Source of the DNA: Limnomonas spitsbergensis
Lineage: Eukaryota; Chlorophyta; Chlorophyceae; Chlamydomonadales
Length of the DNA stretch: 64,000 bases
Direction of reading: 5' to 3'
Assembly (NCBI GenBank): GCA_037349105.1
Contig: JAYJMM010000026.1
Location: 124,001 to 188,000, forward strand
Notes under the pieces: model-generated
Seen by the model: only the letters and a program-made list of their open reading frames with translations
Databases searched by the model: none
What the model was told of the DNA's origin: nothing
Program-made: the position numbers and the translations under genes
Shown here: positions 21,138 to 33,100 of the stretch, one piece after another
Layout: each line of letters starts with the position of its first letter
How positions within the stretch are numbered: the first letter of the stretch is position 1

Positions 21138-21757
21138 CCAGCATGGTGTGGATCGAGTGTGATGCACTGATCAAGGAGGTCAATGGGCTCAAGCTCAGGT
21201 ACACCAAGACGTGGAGGAGTGCGGAAGAGACCGGAGAGCAGCACCAGACGGGCCCTAGCAGCGATCGACATCATCCATGGAGCGGGGCAAGCAGCCCGGC
21301 CAGAGGGGCTGCCCAGCTGCAGCTGGACGAACATCAGGAGGAAGAGGCGACCGGAGCCGCGCCAAACACCGGCGAAGGAACACTCAGCACCAGGCCAAAG
21401 GACGACACAGTGCAGCAGCTCCTGGACACACTTGAATACCCCAACATGTGGGAGGCACTGGAGGACCACAGGCTCGGCCAGAAAGACAGCGGCGACAGAG
21501 TCAGCGGGAGGTGGCTGATTGCCCCAAGGTCCCCGCCAGAGGCAGCCCCAGCCCAGCAGCAAGGAGACCAGGCCGCAGCCCGGACAACTCCAGCGGAAAG
21601 TACAGGAGCAGACCAACCAGCGCCGAGGGGGGACGCCGCTCCAGGGAGTGGAGCCCCGAGCGCCGCGACGGCTGCCAAGAAGGAAGGGCCGCCAGCGCAG
21701 AGGTGCAGCGCCGCGGGACCCAGAAGGAGAAGGCGCCGGAGGTCAGACAGGGCATAG
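20861..21757 (+). pseudogene. gag: Gypsy gag coiled-coil and RS-rich fragment, copy 2
   Basis: Duplicate of 9216-10112, including the HRDKQQILHLEAS coiled-coil segment. A few residues differ (Ile to Val after LEAS, Arg to Ser near TTPAE). Confidence 0.6.
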
Positions 21758-21906
21758 GCCAAGGGACCCGGCCCACAGCCCGAGTGGCGAGCGCAGGCCA
21801 CAGGGCAGGCCCCAGAGCACCAGCAGAGAGCGCAGGATGCCAGGCAGGCCCCAGAGCCCCAGCAGGGAGCACATGACCTAGGAGCGCAGGATCCAGTGGA
21901 GGCCAC

Positions 21907-22165
21907 ATGACGGACAAGCCCAGGGCAGGGGCGAGGCTGCAGCTTACCAGACGGGCTCATGCTACACCTGTGGAGAGAAGGGGCGCTTTGCCCACGAGTG
22001 CAGCCGAGGCCAGGGGAGGACCCGACAGCAGGTCAGCAGAGGAGGCGACTGGCCGCAAGCCCATGAGGCAGAAAGGCCGAGCAATGCCAGACCAGGGGAG
22101 GCAGTCGGCGGCTGCGATCACCGTAACCTCCGCGACATGTTCGAGGGTCAGCCCGTCAGTCCCTC
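21907..22165 (+). pseudogene. gag: Gypsy gag last zinc knuckle, copy 2
   Basis: Duplicate of 10262-10520, with CYTCGEKGRFAHEC retained in the frame at about 21960-22001. It again abuts a minus-strand protease fragment, so the inversion junction is older than the tandem duplication. Confidence 0.55.
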
Positions 22166-22351
22166 CATGGGGGAACAAGGATAGCCGACCTGCGGCCTCC
22201 AGGACCCCCCGTACTTTAGGTACTCAGGGTTCCCGACCAGGTGCTCGTATGCGTCTGGGGGCGTCTTGACCACCCTGACCACCGGCTTTTCTATTACTGC
22301 GTTCGGGCTTCCGTACCCGTACACCACGTAGATGAACAGGATCCCATGCAA
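22148..22351 (-). pseudogene. Retropepsin C-terminal half, copy 2
   Basis: Duplicate of 10503-10706. It reads ILFIYVVYGYG where copy 1 has IMFIYVVYGYG. Confidence 0.65.
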
Positions 22352-22384
22352 GACTGCGCCCGCATTGTCGGTGGTCCTGATTTT

Positions 22385-23386
22385 TTAATTGGTCAGAACC
22401 AGCTTGGCCCCCATGGCCACTAGCTGTTCGGCAATATTGACAGTAATGACATGAGAGGAGCAGGCAGTGTCTATAAGCGCCTTTTGGGCCACTAGCACCC
22501 TGCCCTTGACCATGAGCCTTACACATGGCCCGTGGTTATTCCTGTCATTCCTTAAATACTGCAGCCTGGGGGTGATGGTCACCGTGCGCCCCCGACCACT
22601 CATGCTGGGCTCACCGCGGTCTTCAGTTGGTCCCATAGGCATGGTAGTGTGTGCCAAAGCCGTGATCCTCTCGTTCAGATACAGCAACTGCGTGCGGACA
22701 TCACACAACCCGGCAGCCAGCCGGCGTAAGGCAAGTCTCTTGGCCCCCTTCCTGGAAGCGTGTTCAATAACGAGTGGTTCGGGTTCCTCTTCGCTGCTAG
22801 ACGAGGGTCTGAAGGACCGGGGTCTGGCGTTGTGCGCCGCCTGCTTGTATGCCTCTGGCCTGGATGCCAACCCAACTTGCGTCATCAATGTGACCGACTC
22901 GCTCAGCATCTCGACAACCGTCTGGTGCCACCCTTCCGGTTCCGCTAGTTCTGAAGGGCCGGTGAGCTGGGACATGTGGGCCGCTTGCAGGCCATGCCCC
23001 GCCTGTCCCTGCCGCTGTCTTGGGAACTGCCTGCTGCCTTGATTCTTGTCATAGGGTCTGCCTGCTGCCTGTCCTTGCGGCTTCGGCGGCAGCGGGTACG
23101 GCTGCTGTGGTGGCTTGGCCTGTCCCGTAGCGATGTCCGTAGCTAGGGGTGCTGGGCGGCGCTCATCCCTGGCCATGGGCGTCATGTAGTCCTTGCCAGG
23201 TGTTCCAGGCTGCCACATTGGAAGCACGCCTTGGGAGCGCCCCCAGTTCCATGGGTGCTGGTGGTCAGAGCGGCTGCTTGGTCCGCCCATGTGACTCCCT
23301 TGGCTCTTCCTTCCTGCCTGGCAGGCTGGGTGCTGTTCTGGCCGGTGGCGACTCCTGGCCCGTCCGGCCTCGACCTGGCCTCCCAC
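22385..23386 (-). pseudogene. gag: Gypsy gag linker and protease active site, copy 2
   Basis: Duplicate of 10740-11741, with the same premature TAA after KLVLTN and the same ALIDTACSSHVITVN active-site block. Confidence 0.7.
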
Positions 23387-24078
23387 TGGCCTGGCCTAGT
23401 ATCCCTTCTGCCACGCCCTGCCTGCAGCTCCCCCTGACTCCTCTGCTGTTGCTCTCCTGGCCCTTGCCTGGAGTCCATGGCGGTCAGGTCCCCCATTTCC
23501 AAGGCGAACATTCCCCACAGTAGCACCTGCCGCGTCAGCACTGCAACCTGCTCCTCATCCGTCATGCTCAGGTAGTCCGGCACAGTGATGACAAACGCGC
23601 TCATCTTGGCCCTGACGGCCCCATGCAGCCCCTCATAGAACATGTGCGCCACCGAGTGCCGTCTGCCGAAGTGGTCAACGGTATCTCTGGAGATCTGCAG
23701 CAGCTCTGCCGTGGACTGGACACTATGGGCAAACGCCTCCACTGTCTCTTCTTGCTTGACCTCAGGGTCCAGGGTGGTCCTGACTCCTAGCTTGAGGTTG
23801 GAGACCGCTGCTCTCTCGTCTGAGGTTGGTTTGCCCACCTTCTTCTTCACCACCCTGATCCACAGGGTAAACAAGGACACCTCGCACGGCGGTCCTACCT
23901 CCGGGGGCGACCACGCCCTCTTGATCATCTCGACCTCCCGGGTGGCCCTGTCACCCTGAGGCGCTGACCTTATGGCGACCACCAGCGGGTCCATGCTGGC
24001 TGGCTTGTCGTTCCCCATGTCGATCAGGGACCGCACCAGCAGGGCCATGGCTGAGGGGGGACTGGCATGACCCTGCAA
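23182..24078 (-). pseudogene. gag: Gypsy gag capsid-like region, copy 2
   Basis: Duplicate of 11537-12430, one codon longer because of a 3-bp insertion near 23.4 kb. Other differences are single substitutions (for example KMSAFVITV against KMRAFVITV). Confidence 0.7.
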
Positions 24079-24087
24079 TCTCCCCGG

Positions 24088-24828
24088 CTACCACTGCCAG
24101 CGCTGGCGGCTCGTCGGATAATGCCAGCCGGTTGTGCGAGCCCCATGAGCTACAAGCTTGGCAGTATTGCCTGGCTGCGACCGCCCCAGGCTGCCGGTCA
24201 TATCCAGCACCGGCACGTTGTCTTGGATGGATGGGATCTTGGTAAACCTGGTCCCCCCAGCCAGCTGCAGGATCATCTGCTTCTGCAGCTGCAAGTGCGC
24301 CTCCGCCTGCTCCAGGGCAATCCTCTCCCTTTTTAGCCTCATGGATTCCCTGCTGGAGCCCGGGCCGCGCTCCTCTGTGTCTTCAGAGTCCGACTTGCTG
24401 GGGTCAGAGCCTAACCCGCCGCCTCCGTCCCTGGCTGGGTTCCGGCTTCGCTGGCCCCGGCTGTCTCTGTGGTATGCACTTCTCTGGGACTGCCCGCCCT
24501 TGGTGTCCCATTTATCCTCCTGATCCCGCTTGTCTTCCGGGCTGGTTACTGATGAACCTGCTTGACTGCGTTCCGCCGGTGTACTCCCTTGCCTCGGGAA
24601 TTGACAGCTCATCCTCCCTGTTTCCATGTCCTTGCGGGTCGCCTCTCCCGGTATTCCCTGCCGGCTCGATTTCCTGCATGACTCGCCTCCCTTGGCCTGG
24701 GCAGTGGCTCCTTCTTTCCGCCTTGCCTCCTGCCTGGGCCGCCTGGGCCCGCAGGAACTCCGCGATGTGGTCCACCTGGCCTTCATGGTTGCTGTTTTCC
24801 TTGTTGTCCACGATGCGCAGCATAGCAC
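24088..24828 (-). pseudogene. gag: Gypsy gag N-terminal middle region, copy 2 (one continuous frame)
   Basis: Duplicate of 12440-13181, but here open as a single 246-codon frame because the small indel near 13.12 kb of copy 1 is not present. It begins MLCCASWTTRKTATMK, which is probably out of the true register. The recognisable Gag homology is RIALEQAEAHLQLQKQ and FTKIPSIQDNVPVLDM. Confidence 0.6.
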
Positions 24829-24903
24829 ATGACTCCTGCTTGTTTGCCCTTCTTGGCTCCGAGTTATGCTCCGTTAGCCTGGCTAGGGACAGGCTGGTCG
24901 CCC

Positions 24904-25300
24904 TTAGCTGTTCGCTGGCCGTTGGGATGCTTGGCCTGGGTCTGCACCCTTTGTCCCTCCTTTGGCTCCTGAGACTGGGCTCACTGCTGGCCTCCTGGCG
25001 TTCCCGCCTGGCCTGGCTTGCAGCTGGAACAGCTCCTCCCGTCTGCTCCTGCCACCTCTAGACCTCCCTGAGGTCATCGGGCTGCAGCCTGGCCGCCTCG
25101 AATCCTTCCCACTCATGGAGCTCTCCCTCCCCCTCTGGCTCAGATCCGGGCTCCTCCTCATCTCCGACCACGCTGGTGCACCACTCATCTGCAAAGGCCT
25201 TGACATCCAGGGCCGCCTCTTGTCCCGCTGTTCCCTTGGACACACTGCCAAGGGCTGCCATCAGCGTTGCCCTGTCATGCCCCGTGTGAGGGATTCCCAT
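24904..25300 (-). pseudogene. gag: Gypsy gag ADEWC block, copy 2
   Basis: Duplicate of 13377-13653. The 25058-25300 frame reads GIPHTGHDRATLMAALGSVS through AFADEWC without a shift. An overlapping frame (24904-25251) is an alternative register. Confidence 0.6.
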
Positions 25301-25474
25301 AATGGCTTTTGTTGCCCACTCCGCCAGATGGTGGCTCCTGAATTCCTCGATGGCTCTTGCCTGATCGTTGAGGTGGGGGAAATACCTGGAGCACTGCAGG
25401 ATCCCCGTCCATCCTATCGGCTGTGGCTCGTCCGCCGATCGCCCTGCTGGTTCCAGCAGCCAGCTTCATCCTGA

Positions 25475-26476
25475 CTACTCGGCTTCTCTGGGTACAGGCG
25501 TCCACGCCGGGTTGTTAAAGTACCCGTACAGGCTGTCCCTCCGACTGCCGCTCCCCATTTCCTTACCGGCAGATCCGGCCCCGGCCTCTTGCCTTTTCCC
25601 GCCGAGGCTGGAGGGGAATCTGGACATGGGTGTGCCGTATGCCGAGGCTCCGGCCGACTCCTCGACCGGGCCGCGCAGCGGCCTTGCCTGCTTCCGCCGG
25701 TGCAAGACAGGCCTTGGCGGTATTCCCCTTGGAAGCTGCATCTCGTGCTTGGAATCTGGCAGCTCGTCCTCAAAGACCAGATCCGCCCACGGCTGTCCTA
25801 CAGGCGCGGGCTGCCGTTGGGACCTTGGGTCACTGCATTTCTGCAAGTCCCGTTGGACCACCGCTGGCCCGGCTGACTCCCTTTGGACCTGCGGCTCACG
25901 ATACCTCTGCAAGTCCAGCTGGGTCGCCACTGGCTGGACCGTCTCCTTTTCCACCCTGACCACTGCGGGCTCAGGCCTGGGCTCGGGTCCGGGTTCCTTC
26001 TTGATCAACACTTGGAGCTCTGGCTCAGTCCCGCCTGCCCGCGTTCCTGCCCCTCCAGGCAGGTCCTGCGTCGAGGTTCCTTCTGACATGCTGCCCTCCC
26101 CCGCCACACAGGTCTGCGACCTCTCAGTGGGCGGCCGTGATGTCGGGTCAACGGTTCCTTCCTCAGGGACTGGCCACTGCTCCACTTCTTGGCTCAGTCT
26201 GGGGGTGTCCAGGACTGGGCTGCCTCGTCCGATCCCTCTGCGAGTCACTGTTACATGCACAGTGACATCATCCAAGGGTGCTCCTGACAGTCCTAGGGAA
26301 ATCTGCATCGCCTCTTCGGCTATCGCAGCATCAATCGGTGTCACTGGATCCAACCCTCTTAGCATGCTGCTACGCCTGGACGCTTCAGGGTGCTGGTGGC
26401 GGTCGGGATCTATGATTGGGTCCTGCATTTCTGCTAGATTTCTGAACAACTCGCCCGTTCGTCTGTGTTGGCACAC
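25475..26476 (-). pseudogene. gag: Gypsy gag N-terminal domain, copy 2
   Basis: Duplicate of 13828-14829, 333 codons, differing by a couple of residues (VVRVEKE for VARVEKE, GGKRQE for GGQRQE). It is intact over the same extent as copy 1. Confidence 0.65.
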
Positions 26477-27120
26477 AGCAACCTTTGACGCATCTTACAG
26501 CACGCTTCTGCTCCCTCTATCTACCGTCTGCAGCTTGGTGAGGACTTGTTAGACCGGCCACGAAGACAGGCAATTTAAATTAATCTGTCGGAATGACCAC
26601 TCGCCCTATTGTATAATCCGGTGATCTGGCAAAATCCTTGCCTCCACCCACTTTTCCCACCTTTCGACTCGCTGGGACGTCATGCTGATCCCTGCGTTGT
26701 CAGGTGCGCGGCTTCCTGCTCAGACTTTGCCGCTCCAGGTCGCGATGTTTGCTTCCTGCACACAGTCTTGGGTTGCCGCTTTTTAAACTTGGATCCCAGA
26801 TCCACAGCTCACTTCTGTCAACACTTGGGCAATTTGCACTTCACCACAAGAGCAGACTAGGTGCACAAGCACTAATCAGCTGGGTTTATAACTCCACAGC
26901 CTGATTCTTCAAGCTCCTTCTGCTTCTAGGTTTCCACGCCCAGCGCAAGCAGGTATTGACTTGGAATTATCTATGACGAATTCTCTGCTCAGTGATTTCT
27001 AGCTGTCCAAGGCAGATCCGATTGTCATGAAGAAAAAATTCCAGGCTTCACACTTCACAGCACAATAGCACATACACCTTTAGCATGATTCGTTGGGTCA
27101 GGCTGATCAGGCTAGATCCA
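26477..27120 (-). other. 5' leader of minus-strand gypsy element, copy 2
   Basis: Duplicate of 14830-15469. It carries an exact TCTA tandem duplication (26516-26523) where copy 1 has one TCTA (14869-14872). Confidence 0.55.
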
Positions 27121-27141
27121 CTTCGTCCCTTTTAGGTGGAC
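27121..27141 (-). promoter_or_regulatory. Putative self-priming arm, copy 2
   Basis: Same 21-nt arm as 15470-15490. Its partner within the repeat is 27560-27580, again with one mismatch. Confidence 0.5.
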
Positions 27142-27762
27142 ACGTGATGTTTGCTTTAGGTCCGTGGCGGACTTCTTCCCCACAGAGTGGCGGACGCCTA
27201 CGGGCGGACTCAGTGTCTACACACTGGCCGCGGATGCGCGGCGCGTTAATCTGTGGCTGGAACTTCTAGATGACAAACACGGAGCAAGTTACTTGTAGAG
27301 CTAGACTTCTGGCCTGTCTGGTAGCGAACCGGGCAGGTCGATATGAGTCCCTTACTGCGTATAGCGGGGGTTGCCGTAGACGTAGACTGCGGACGTTGTC
27401 CTAGGCTGGGCTGGGCAACTCGCAGGGAAGTCTCGGGCTTGCTATATCGGCTGGGTAGCTGATCTAGGCTCGAATAACTATGTGGTAACCGTGGCTTTAA
27501 TGCTTCTCACTGGACATATCAAGGGATATTAGCCGGTGCAGTTTTACAAATAGAGGCCTGTCCACTTAAAAGGGACGAAGCTGGGATTGAAGGGTCCTGG
27601 CAAGCCCTATTTACTAAGTACGGGAAATCCTGCCTCAGATCTTCCCGAAAGTGGAAAGCTCCTAACCTACAAAAGTGGGCTCCGCAGAGAAGCTGCGGAG
27701 CCTCCGTGACCGCGGCGGCGGCTAATACGGTTCTGGCACGTTTACTGCATTATACCGTGACA
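27142..27762 (-). repeat. 5' terminal repeat (a-type), copy 2
   Basis: Duplicate of 15491-16111, with the conserved hairpin at 27678-27702. It starts TGTCACGG on the minus strand at the LINE junction. Confidence 0.7.
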
Positions 27763-28116
27763 GTTGGCATCCCCCGGTGATATGTCTAGCACTGTCCGGA
27801 TGTCCACGCAGAGGGCACTTGTCTGTGTTCCTTTTGCCGTACATGTACGCCAGCTTCTTATTCCATAGACACCCATGCCGCCACTTCAGCGTGATCTTCC
27901 ATTCGGATAGAGTGATGGCAGGATGAGTCAGGAAGCTTTTGCTGATTGCATCATCAGCTTTGGCCTTTCTCGTTTGCCAGCCCTGGAAATACACGCCAGT
28001 CGTGTCGGACTGCCCCAGTATGCGCCTCTTATGCAAGTGAGTGTGGAGTGTTATGTTTTCAAGGCTATGGGGCATTGTATTAGGTATTTCGGCCAGTACG
28101 AGGTCTCCCCCATGCT
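27763..28116 (-). pseudogene. LINE fragment next to the truncated gypsy element, copy 2
   Basis: Duplicate of 16112-16460 (PAITLSEWKITLKWRHGC, CPLRGHPDSARHITGGC). Copy 2 has a short region near 28.0 kb (CCTGGAAATACACGCCAGTCG) that is altered in copy 1, and it keeps the VYFQGWQ reading that copy 1 has lost. Confidence 0.65.
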
Positions 28117-28371
28117 ACTCTTCGAAATGGCCCTTAGCAATATCCGTCCCGTGTGGTGGTGCCGTTCAGTGTACATTTTCCCCATTTTTTGGTGTTCGCA
28201 TCCCCCGGTGATATGTCCAGCACTGTCCGGATGTCCACACAGAGGGCACTTGTCTGTGTTGCTTTTGCCGTACATGTACGCCAGCTTCTTATTCCATAGA
28301 CACCCATGCCGCCACTTCAGCGTGTTCTTCCGTTCGGATAGAGTGATGGCAGGATGAGTCAGGAAGCGTTT
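28117..28371 (-). pseudogene. LINE fragment, left (3') half flanking the large element
   Basis: The minus strand reads FLTHPAITLSERK, LKWRHGCLWNKKLAYMYGK, CPLCGHPDSAGHITGGC and MYTERHHHTGRILLRAISK, ending towards 28117. The other half of the same LINE (YFRGWQKGKAKADGAISK) lies at 47295-47460. Together they make one continuous LINE segment split by the gypsy insertion, with GTTT duplicated at the two edges. Confidence 0.75.
28368..28371. repeat. Target-site duplication GTTT, left copy
   Basis: GTTT precedes the element start TGTCGCACC at 28372. The same GTTT follows the other end (47295-47298). LINE reading resumes correctly if one copy and the element are removed. Confidence 0.75.
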
Positions 28372-28602
28372 TGTCGCACCATAAAGCAGTAACTGCAATA
28401 CTATGGTAAATACCGTAAACTCCGGTCAGGACACCTTAGAGAGGTGTCCTCTACTCACAAACACGGTACATCACCGTACATTCATGCTCCTTGTACTTCA
28501 GACAAGAGCTTGTTAACAAGATAACTGTAACTGGAAGTCCCTAACTGGATATCTCTGTCTGGAAGTCTCCGTCTCGTGGGTACCGCCCCTACTACTTTAC
28601 TC
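28372..28602 (-). repeat. Terminal repeat segment b2 (outer 3' end)
   Basis: 231 bp that appear identical to b1 (29234-29464). Its outer end reads GGTGCGACA on the minus strand, giving the CA terminus next to the target duplication. No copy of b is found at the 5' end of the element. Confidence 0.75.
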
Positions 28603-29231
28603 ACGCGATGTGCGCTTCAGGTCCGTGGCGGACTTCTTTCCTCACGGCAGTGATGGACGCCTACGGGCAGGCTCAGTGACTATTCACTGGCTGCGAGTGC
28701 TTTTCGAGTTAAGCAGCTGGCTGGTTATTTGTGTATATAGCAATTGACTTAGGGGCATAGGCCTTCTGGCCGTCTGGTCGCGAACCAGCTGGGCTATGTT
28801 AAGGGCACTTACCGCGTATCACGCGGAGAGATGGACGGGACGTAGACTGCGTACTTCTTCTTATGCAGGGTCTCGTTCTCTTACTGGGTACTCGTCTCCA
28901 GCTAGTTCAGCGGAGGCTGAGCTAGGCTTGACTCGAATTAAGGTACTGACTTATGTGTAAGCTGTAGGTCTCGAAGACGTCCGGTGCTTGTTACAAATAG
29001 AGGTCTGTCCTTTAGAAAGGGACGAAGTAACTAGCCAAGGCAATTGCCGGGATACAGGGACCCGGCAGGCCCAATACAGAGTACGGTAGAACCTGTCAAA
29101 CTTATCCTGCGTAAGCGGGTTTCTAGGTCTCAGCTCAAATCCGAAGACTCCGCAGAGAAGCTGCGGAGTCACCGATGACGCTAACTGCGGTCTAAACGGT
29201 TCTGTCACGTATACTGTAATATACTGTGACA
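28602..29231 (-). repeat. Terminal repeat segment a2
   Basis: About 630 bp matching a1 (46664-47294), with one single-base indel and two substitutions seen by eye. It contains the partner of the self-priming arm (CTTTAGAAAGGGACG core near 29.01 kb) and the hairpin at 29146-29170. It is flanked by b on both sides, which no ordinary LTR arrangement explains. Confidence 0.75.
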
Positions 29232-29233
29232 GC
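29232..29233. other. Two-base spacer between b1 and a2
   Basis: On the minus strand the join reads GCGACA-GC-TGTCAC: the two termini of the element placed end to end with two bases between. This is what a circle junction, or the B1-A2 join of a split-direct-repeat element, would look like. Confidence 0.6.
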
Positions 29234-29464
29234 TGTCGCACCATAAAGCAGTAACTGCAATACTATGGTAAATACCGTAAACTCCGGTCAGGACACCTTA
29301 GAGAGGTGTCCTCTACTCACAAACACGGTACATCACCGTACATTCATGCTCCTTGTACTTCAGACAAGAGCTTGTTAACAAGATAACTGTAACTGGAAGT
29401 CCCTAACTGGATATCTCTGTCTGGAAGTCTCCGTCTCGTGGGTACCGCCCCTACTACTTTACTC
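29234..29464 (-). repeat. Internal repeat segment b1
   Basis: 231 bp, apparently identical to b2, lying between the purine-rich tract and a2. Confidence 0.75.
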
Positions 29465-29482
29465 GCCCCCCGCTCCCCAGCG
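29465..29482 (-). promoter_or_regulatory. Putative polypurine tract
   Basis: GCTGGGGAGCGGGGGGC on the minus strand, directly upstream of b1. It is the best candidate for plus-strand DNA priming. No comparable purine tract abuts a2. Confidence 0.5.
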
Positions 29483-29569
29483 TTAAGCCCTCCAGGCATG
29501 CGCGGGGAGCCGGAAAAAGGGGTGGTACTGAAAAACCTTCTTTGAAAAATATGTACGTAGAAGCTCAAA

Positions 29570-29697
29570 TCATCATCTGCAAATATGCCTGGTTCCTTCC
29601 TTCTACAAATTTGCCTGGTTCAGGCCTTTTCAAATTTTGCCTGGTTCAGGCCGTCTACAAATCTGCCTGGTTCAGGCCTTCTGCAAATCTGGAAATA
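29570..29697. repeat. Palindromic tandem repeat in the element's 3' region
   Basis: Four units of roughly 25-30 bp, three carrying the palindrome GCCTGGTTCAGGC, separated by CAAAT-containing spacers. It lies between the pol stop and the purine tract and could form serial hairpins in the 3' part of the transcript. Confidence 0.6.
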
Positions 29698-30194
29698 AAA
29701 ATTAACCGAGTTTCAGCTGAAGCGCAATGCGCAGAACCCTACAAACTCAAGCTGTTCAGCCCACTACTGGCTAGCAAACAGAGAAATTTCAAAGTCATCA
29801 GGTCAAGCTAAGAACAACCGCTGCTCTCGCCCCACTGCGCCATAGCCGCCTGGTTTTTAATGGCCACAGGATTTGTGCGCCGTAGCAACGTGATCCGCCT
29901 CCTACCGTGCTATCATTGCCCGAGTTGACTAATTCTCCTCGCTCATCATCCTTATAACATATGTACTACCGTAGCCCTGCTGCTATGGTGTTTGAGAAAC
30001 AAATTTTCATTAAGCTGCCGTAACTCTACTCCTGCATCTTCCGTCTTCGGTCCGCTGGCTGTCGGCCCACTGCCTACCGGGTACTAGGACAAGCCGCGCT
30101 GCATCTGCACTTCTGCTCTGTAGGCGCCTGCCCGCTCCTTGCCAGTTACGGCGTGGGTGACGTCACGTGCTCAGCGGCCTTGCCGCTCCGGGCT
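29698..30194 (-). other. 3' noncoding region of the large element
   Basis: No open frame of note lies between the pol stop and the palindromic repeats. Composition is mixed, and no polyadenylation signal could be assigned. Confidence 0.4.
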
Positions 30195-33100
30195 TCAGGT
30201 CCCGGTAAGATCCTCAAAGGCTGACTCTTCTTCCTCCCTTGCTGCTTCTTTGGCCACCTTGGCCCTTCTTGTAACTGCTCTCGGGGTGACATTGGCCTCT
30301 CCCCGGCCAGTGGTGTACGAGATGTCATACAACCCGTTCGCCATTGGTCTTGCGATGCCCCGCTCCATTTGCCTTGTTGCTGGGTTGGTGGCCATGACTT
30401 CCACCTCAGGCCTGTCCAAGACGTCGGCCTCCTGGGCTGTCCTGGCAGCCGCTGTGGCTGCTGGGCTCGGTCGCCCCTGGACCTGTAAACTGCGCTCTTC
30501 TGTGGTGGGCCCTGCTACAGCAGCGGGCCCAGCTCCCTTGTCTTCCGGCGTGCAGTGTGGGCACAACCACTCGCCCTCAGGCACCTCCTCGAGTACTGGT
30601 ACCAAGCAGTCCATGTGCCAACCTGTATTGCAGGCATCACACAAAAGCATCACCTCTCCGCGATCGGGCAGCTGGCACACCTCGCATGACAGGCTGTTAT
30701 TGGGTCTGGTTCCACTGAAATCAACCACTCCCCTGAGGTTGGGCAAGTGGCATGGAGAACAATTGACTGCATTCTCTGTAACTGTGAGGCCATCTGCCCC
30801 TTCCAACACCAAAGTTCCCGTCGCCCCCAGTGTTTTGACCCTGAGGATCTCAGGCCTGGCCTTGGGATCGAGGCTGCGTCGCTCTGATGAATACTTCACA
30901 TACACGTAATCTCCCTCTGCAAAACGCCTGACCTGGGGGACATACCCTCCCCCACGGATGCGTGCATATCGCAGCTTGTCGCGGTGCTGCGCAATTTTTA
31001 GATGCTCACCCGCGACTGGCAGTGCTTCTTTGATCCTGGCCACTCTGGCCAAGAGCAGGTCTGCTGCCTCCTCTGCCGTTGCCACCTTGGCTGTGCTCCA
31101 GAGGTCCGCTCCCACTCTGGAGGGGAAGGTGGGTCTCTGTCCGAACAGCACCTCGTACGGCGCCATGCGCGTGGCCTGCTGCGGCGAGCATCGGAAGCCT
31201 AGGGCTACCCAGGGCACCATCTTGTCCCAGGACTCGTCGCTGCTGCCCTCCTCGCAGCACTTGCGCAGGCCTGCTTTGAGGGTCTGGACAGCCCTCTCTG
31301 AAAGCCCGTCTGCCTGGGGGTGGTTGGCAGAAGTGGTGCGATGGTCAATGAAGCAGTCCAACAACATGTCCTGAAATTCACCCTGGAACTCTGTTCCCTG
31401 GTCTGTCACCACCTCTGCGCATCCCCCGAATCGTGCAACAACATTTTGAAAGAATGCCAAGGCCGTCACATCAGACGCCTTGCTTGGAATGGGGATTAAC
31501 TCCACCCATTTGGAGTAATGCTCCACACACACCATCACGAACCGATTTCCCCTGGACGTGGTCGTGAATGGACCACACAGGTCCACTCCCCACCGGAAAA
31601 ACAACCCCTCAATGGGTAGCGGGTGCAGGTTGGGCTGTATGTGATTGAACGTGGACGCCCTGGCCCTGTCACACACACCGCATTCCTGCACCGCCTTCTT
31701 GACTGCTGCTCGAAGCCCCCGCCACCAATGCTGCTGCATGACCATGAAAGCCGTGCGGTGGCTGCCAAAATGGCCCGTACATGCATGCGCTGTCTGGATC
31801 ACTGCTAGCCTGTCTTCTGGCCTGGGCACCACACAACGTCTACCATCAGGCATGAGTCTCATCAGGACTCCTCCCCTCTCTGATTCCCACTGGAATGGCG
31901 CTGCTCTGCGCTGTATTCTAGTCTGTTCTCCTAGCTCTGTTCCCTGGACATAAGTCTTTTCACGGAGAAACCTCAAGACGGGCTCATCTGCCCACACATC
32001 GACCCTAGCCGACGGTCCTGCAGGACAACCTGGCTGGTCCTTCTCACTCTCTGTTTCCCTGGGTACTTTGATTCCAACATCAACTTGTTCTGCAGACGCG
32101 TTCCCACCTGGCTCCTGTGCCGCGTCGGCCCAGTCTGCCGCGGCCGATTCCCCCAGGCACTGTCTGTATGACGCGGCCGCTTCTCCGCTGCCGGAGCATG
32201 CGTTTCCTGCAGTAGCAAGGGCATAGTGGCTGGACATTAAAGTCGCCCCCAGAGCTGGGTCCCTGTCCTGGCCTGGCAGCTTTGCCCTGCGTGTCAATTC
32301 TGCTGGCATGATCTTAGCACACTCGAGTGCCACACTGAGCCATGCACTTAGTGCCCATGAATCCATGCTCCTGCCCAAGGCTGCCCGTCTGGCTGCCTCT
32401 GGGAAGTCTGGGCGCGGCAATGTGGACCCCACAGCGTACCCCATGGCGCGCTCACGCTCGTTTGCATTGGGCTCCTGCAAGTCCCACATGGGCCTGTACA
32501 CCATCCCATTTTGCCCGTTCCGGAAAGCATATGATGAGGGCGTGGCCATCAAACACGGCAGCACTTTTTTGGGCTGCCCTGTTACATTGATGCGGTACCC
32601 CCCATTGTCCGGACATGATACTACTTGGGCCTTGCTGCCCTTGTCCAGAATGTCGTCTACAATCCCCTCGTGGGGTCTGGTCGACGCACGAATCACAAAT
32701 TCAATATCTGCTGCAGGGGCAATATTCCCCCAATAGTTGCGGGTGCGGTGGGCGTAAGACCCCACCTGCGCTGCGTCAAACAGCGCCGGTGTTCCCAGAA
32801 TCCGGCACACCTCCTGAAAAGCCTCAACACTGGCCTTCACACTCTTCTGATTCAACTGCATTGCCACATTCTCAATCAGGTACGCTGGCGGCCTAGGCCC
32901 CTGCAGGAACTGTAGTGTACCCAACAGCTTGACTAACGGGAAGAAAGACTTGCTTCTCTCTCCCTCGAGCCCACGCCCCTTGCCTGCTGACGAAAGGTCC
33001 TGGCATTCCCAGCCTGCTACCATGAACCACTGGCGCCCCTCCTGGGCGCCCGCCCCCTGGAGGTGCTTTGCCGTAATGGCATACACATCCTGGGGCAACG

